Origin: Cymodocea nodosa | Lineage: Eukaryota > Streptophyta > Magnoliopsida > Alismatales > Cymodoceaceae | Length of the DNA: 64,000 bases | NCBI GenBank assembly: GCA_036874045.1 | Contig: CM072342.1 | Location: forward strand, 3,742,501 to 3,806,500 | Direction of reading: 5' to 3' | Shown here: positions 61,900 to 64,000 of the stretch, in pieces | How positions within the stretch are numbered: the first letter of the stretch is position 1 | How the letters are laid out: the number at the start of each line of letters is the position of its first letter | Notes under the pieces: generated by a model | Databases searched by the model: none | Told to the model about the DNA's origin: nothing | Seen by the model: only the letters and a program-made list of their open reading frames with translations | Program-made: the position numbers and the translations under genes

Positions 61900-63640
61900 A
61901 AATCATGCAAAATTAGTTTCAAAGCTAGCTGCAAAAACACAATTCTAGAGTTTCCTTGATGTTGCAAAACAAAAATACTTTTAGCCAGAGAGAATCGATG
62001 ATAAATAAAATTGCTTCAATGTGATCAGAAAGTCACCAATTGAAATTTTGAAGACTGCCTTCTATTTGTGGAGATACGGTTTTATCTGCGAGGCTTGTCC
62101 GCTTAACAGATATTTTCCCCATATAAATAGATAAAGCAATCCTTTTTAAGGTGAGCACCTAGGCGCCATGATCACACCTTGGTTCCTTACCTCGCTTTAT
62201 TTTAATCAAGAGGTACTTTTGTCGGATCCATGTAATTAAATATATTCTTGCAAAAAAAAATTTAGGGAGAATATTATTGAAATATATAAATTTATTTAAA
62301 TATATAGAAATACATATTACTGATATATATTAGTATTATTATACTTCATATGTGGTGATGTCTTCGGATTATTTATATTTGAATGTTATTTAGGAAAGAG
62401 TTAAAAATATACTTGATTATTATTAAATATGTATAAATATATATACAACATATATTTAAACAATTTTAAAAAATAAATATCTAAATGAGCACCTAGGTTC
62501 CTTGGTGCCTTATGATGCATCAAAGGACCAACAAACTTCATCATCATTGTCCATCTGCTACCCAACAAACATGATTTGAACCCATTATAGAATGTCTAGA
62601 GTCTCATGCGAGGTTTACTTTCTACCACATCTACCATCAAGGGTTCACCATGTTCCAACCCAACTTCCCCTCTTTGACACCCTTAAAACCCATTCCTAGT
62701 GATACCGCTGGAAAACTACAAATCATCATCAAAACATCAAAGAGTCACTTAAAGCATGGAAACAATTTTACATGTTACATTTTGCCAAATAAAATGTCAT
62801 TCAACAAATTGAAACCATGAACAAAACTTGACAATGGCCACATTATGGAACAAAAAAGAGTACAAACTGAAAGATAAGGTATAAAGTTTTCTTAGGAGAG
62901 GTTTGTATACAAGAGAAAGTGATAGAAAGAAAAGAGAGAAAGTAATAAATAAAAAATGGTATGTTTGTGCCTAACAGAAAGTTGGTGTCACTTTCCATCG
63001 TATTTAAAATGATACTTTCTCTAGAATTTGTTGCAAGAAGAACGAGGGTGCTCATCTTTCTCGAGCTCAACCTCTGAAAGCTAGGGAATCTAAGCTCGTG
63101 AGCTTCGACCTTCAACAACAACTTGCGACCTTCAACCCTTTGTCTCCAGCAACGCCGTCGGAAAGAACAACGCTGCCAAATCAACACCACCTGATCATCA
63201 TCCATCTTGTGTTGTAGACTTCTCCTCATCTTGCACCTTCCGTCGAACCTCTTCCATTGCTTTCAAGCTTGTTGAACTATGTGGATCAAGGTCTACTTTC
63301 GATTTCAACAAATGTCTCAATTGTGTAGTAAGCCCCTAATCAACATTGATGTATTTCTCCACTGACCTTGTTTGTGCCCTAAAATCATTTATTTCTTCGT
63401 TCGTATGATTTTTACTAGACCTTTGTTCGTATTACTCTAGAAACATTATGTCTGTTTACTGGTTTTTTAAATGTTCTCATGAATGTTTACAGGTTTTTAA
63501 AATGTGCTCATGAATGTGTTTGTATGAAGTTTTGTACTGATTTTTTGAAGTTTATAATGTGCTGGGAGATGTTAATGAAGTTTTGCTTATGTGTACTTAA
63601 TTTGTCATGAAAGTTTATAATGTACTCCTATTGATTTTTA
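61900..63640. other. Repeat-rich region, unassigned
   Basis: AT-rich, with two copies of a GAGCACCTAGG word (about 62153 and 62487) and a GC-richer patch at 63010-63290 whose minus-strand frame (62843-63229) has no recognised domain. Direct short repeats around ATGAATGTTTA occur at 63480-63665. Confidence 0.35.
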
Positions 63641-64000
63641 TGTGTTGATAAATGTTTATGAATGTTGATGGATAGAGAAGATGACAACAGTCATTCTTTA
63701 TGGTTGCAATTTTGCAAACAGAAGCAAAAGGCTCCTAAAGACTTATAATATGCAAGACCAACACTTTGATTATAACTTACAAGTCTTAAAAATCTCTCAC
63801 TTTCACTATTGGACTTATATCTTATTTTGTAGACCCATTTGCATCTTATAGATTTATTTCCATTAGTGTTGTTAACAACAATCCTTCAAAAATCAGTAAA
63901 CAACGCTTCCATTAATCTGAAATTTCTTTGCCTGACACAACTCTGACCATTCACAACTTTAAAAATAGTAGGTTTTTTAAGAGAATTGATATTGTTTGAT
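63640..64000 (-). mobile_element. Ty1-copia retrotransposon fossil, right edge
   Basis: The minus strand encodes KWVYKIRYKSNSE (near 63830), the conserved start of the copia reverse transcriptase (KWVYKIKYKSDG type). Surrounding sequence is consistent with the family but broken. The element continues beyond the window; age looks old. Confidence 0.6.

Noticed and set aside
1-64000. CRISPR arrays, bacterial operons, prophage
   Set aside because: The window is intron-bearing plant nuclear DNA; the only regular array is the coding 36-bp minisatellite.

Overview
The window is plant nuclear DNA, almost certainly from a monocot. It is AT-rich, with intron-split genes, tracts such as TTAATTAATTAA, CATGCATG and ACGTACGT, GC-rich first exons, and a YABBY gene of the DL/CRC clade whose N-terminus resembles grass DL. 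A commelinid such as a Zingiberales or palm-like species is plausible, but the species is an inference. All gene models below were assembled by eye from reading frames and splice signals.

Layout. 1-1.8 kb: 5' end of an unidentified minus-strand gene. 2.3-7.2 kb: a tandem pair of divergent NF-YB (histone-fold) genes; the second carries a tail made of 28 exact-length 12-residue repeats. 8-13.9 kb: isoaspartyl peptidase/L-asparaginase (minus), with a decayed RTE-type LINE in intron 2. 15.0 kb: tRNA-Ile(AAU). 18.1-23.1 kb: an SPL6-type SBP-box gene with an intact miR156 site and a GC-AG intron. 28.5-31.0 kb: DL/CRC-type YABBY. 31.6-33.5 kb: Ty1-copia fossil. 34.1-38.0 kb: UDP-arabinopyranose mutase (RGP) and an alpha-expansin, both minus and about 410 bp apart. 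38.8-39.7 kb: a second RTE fossil. 41.3-44.6 kb: cytochrome b5. 45.8-48.1 kb: an RRM protein related to the RNA-binding half of cyclophilin-33. 49.1-51.7 kb: COBRA-like GPI-anchored wall protein (minus). 52.4-55.3 kb: cytosolic 6-phosphogluconolactonase (minus). 57.3-58.3 kb: a pair of LTR-like repeats. 61.7-64 kb: a possible terminal exon of an unidentified gene and a copia reverse-transcriptase fossil running off the right edge.

How it fits together. Three cell-wall genes (RGP, expansin, COBRA-like) lie within 18 kb. From memory of Arabidopsis locus numbers, three neighbourhoods look like old conserved synteny: SPL6-CRC, RGP-COBL, and the RRM protein-PGL1. The most unusual object is the second NF-YB gene: a 36-bp minisatellite (28 copies, 1008 bp, no frame break) forms about 63% of the protein. 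Its neighbour carries only about three copies of the same motif, so the array changed length after a gene duplication that included promoter and 3' flank.
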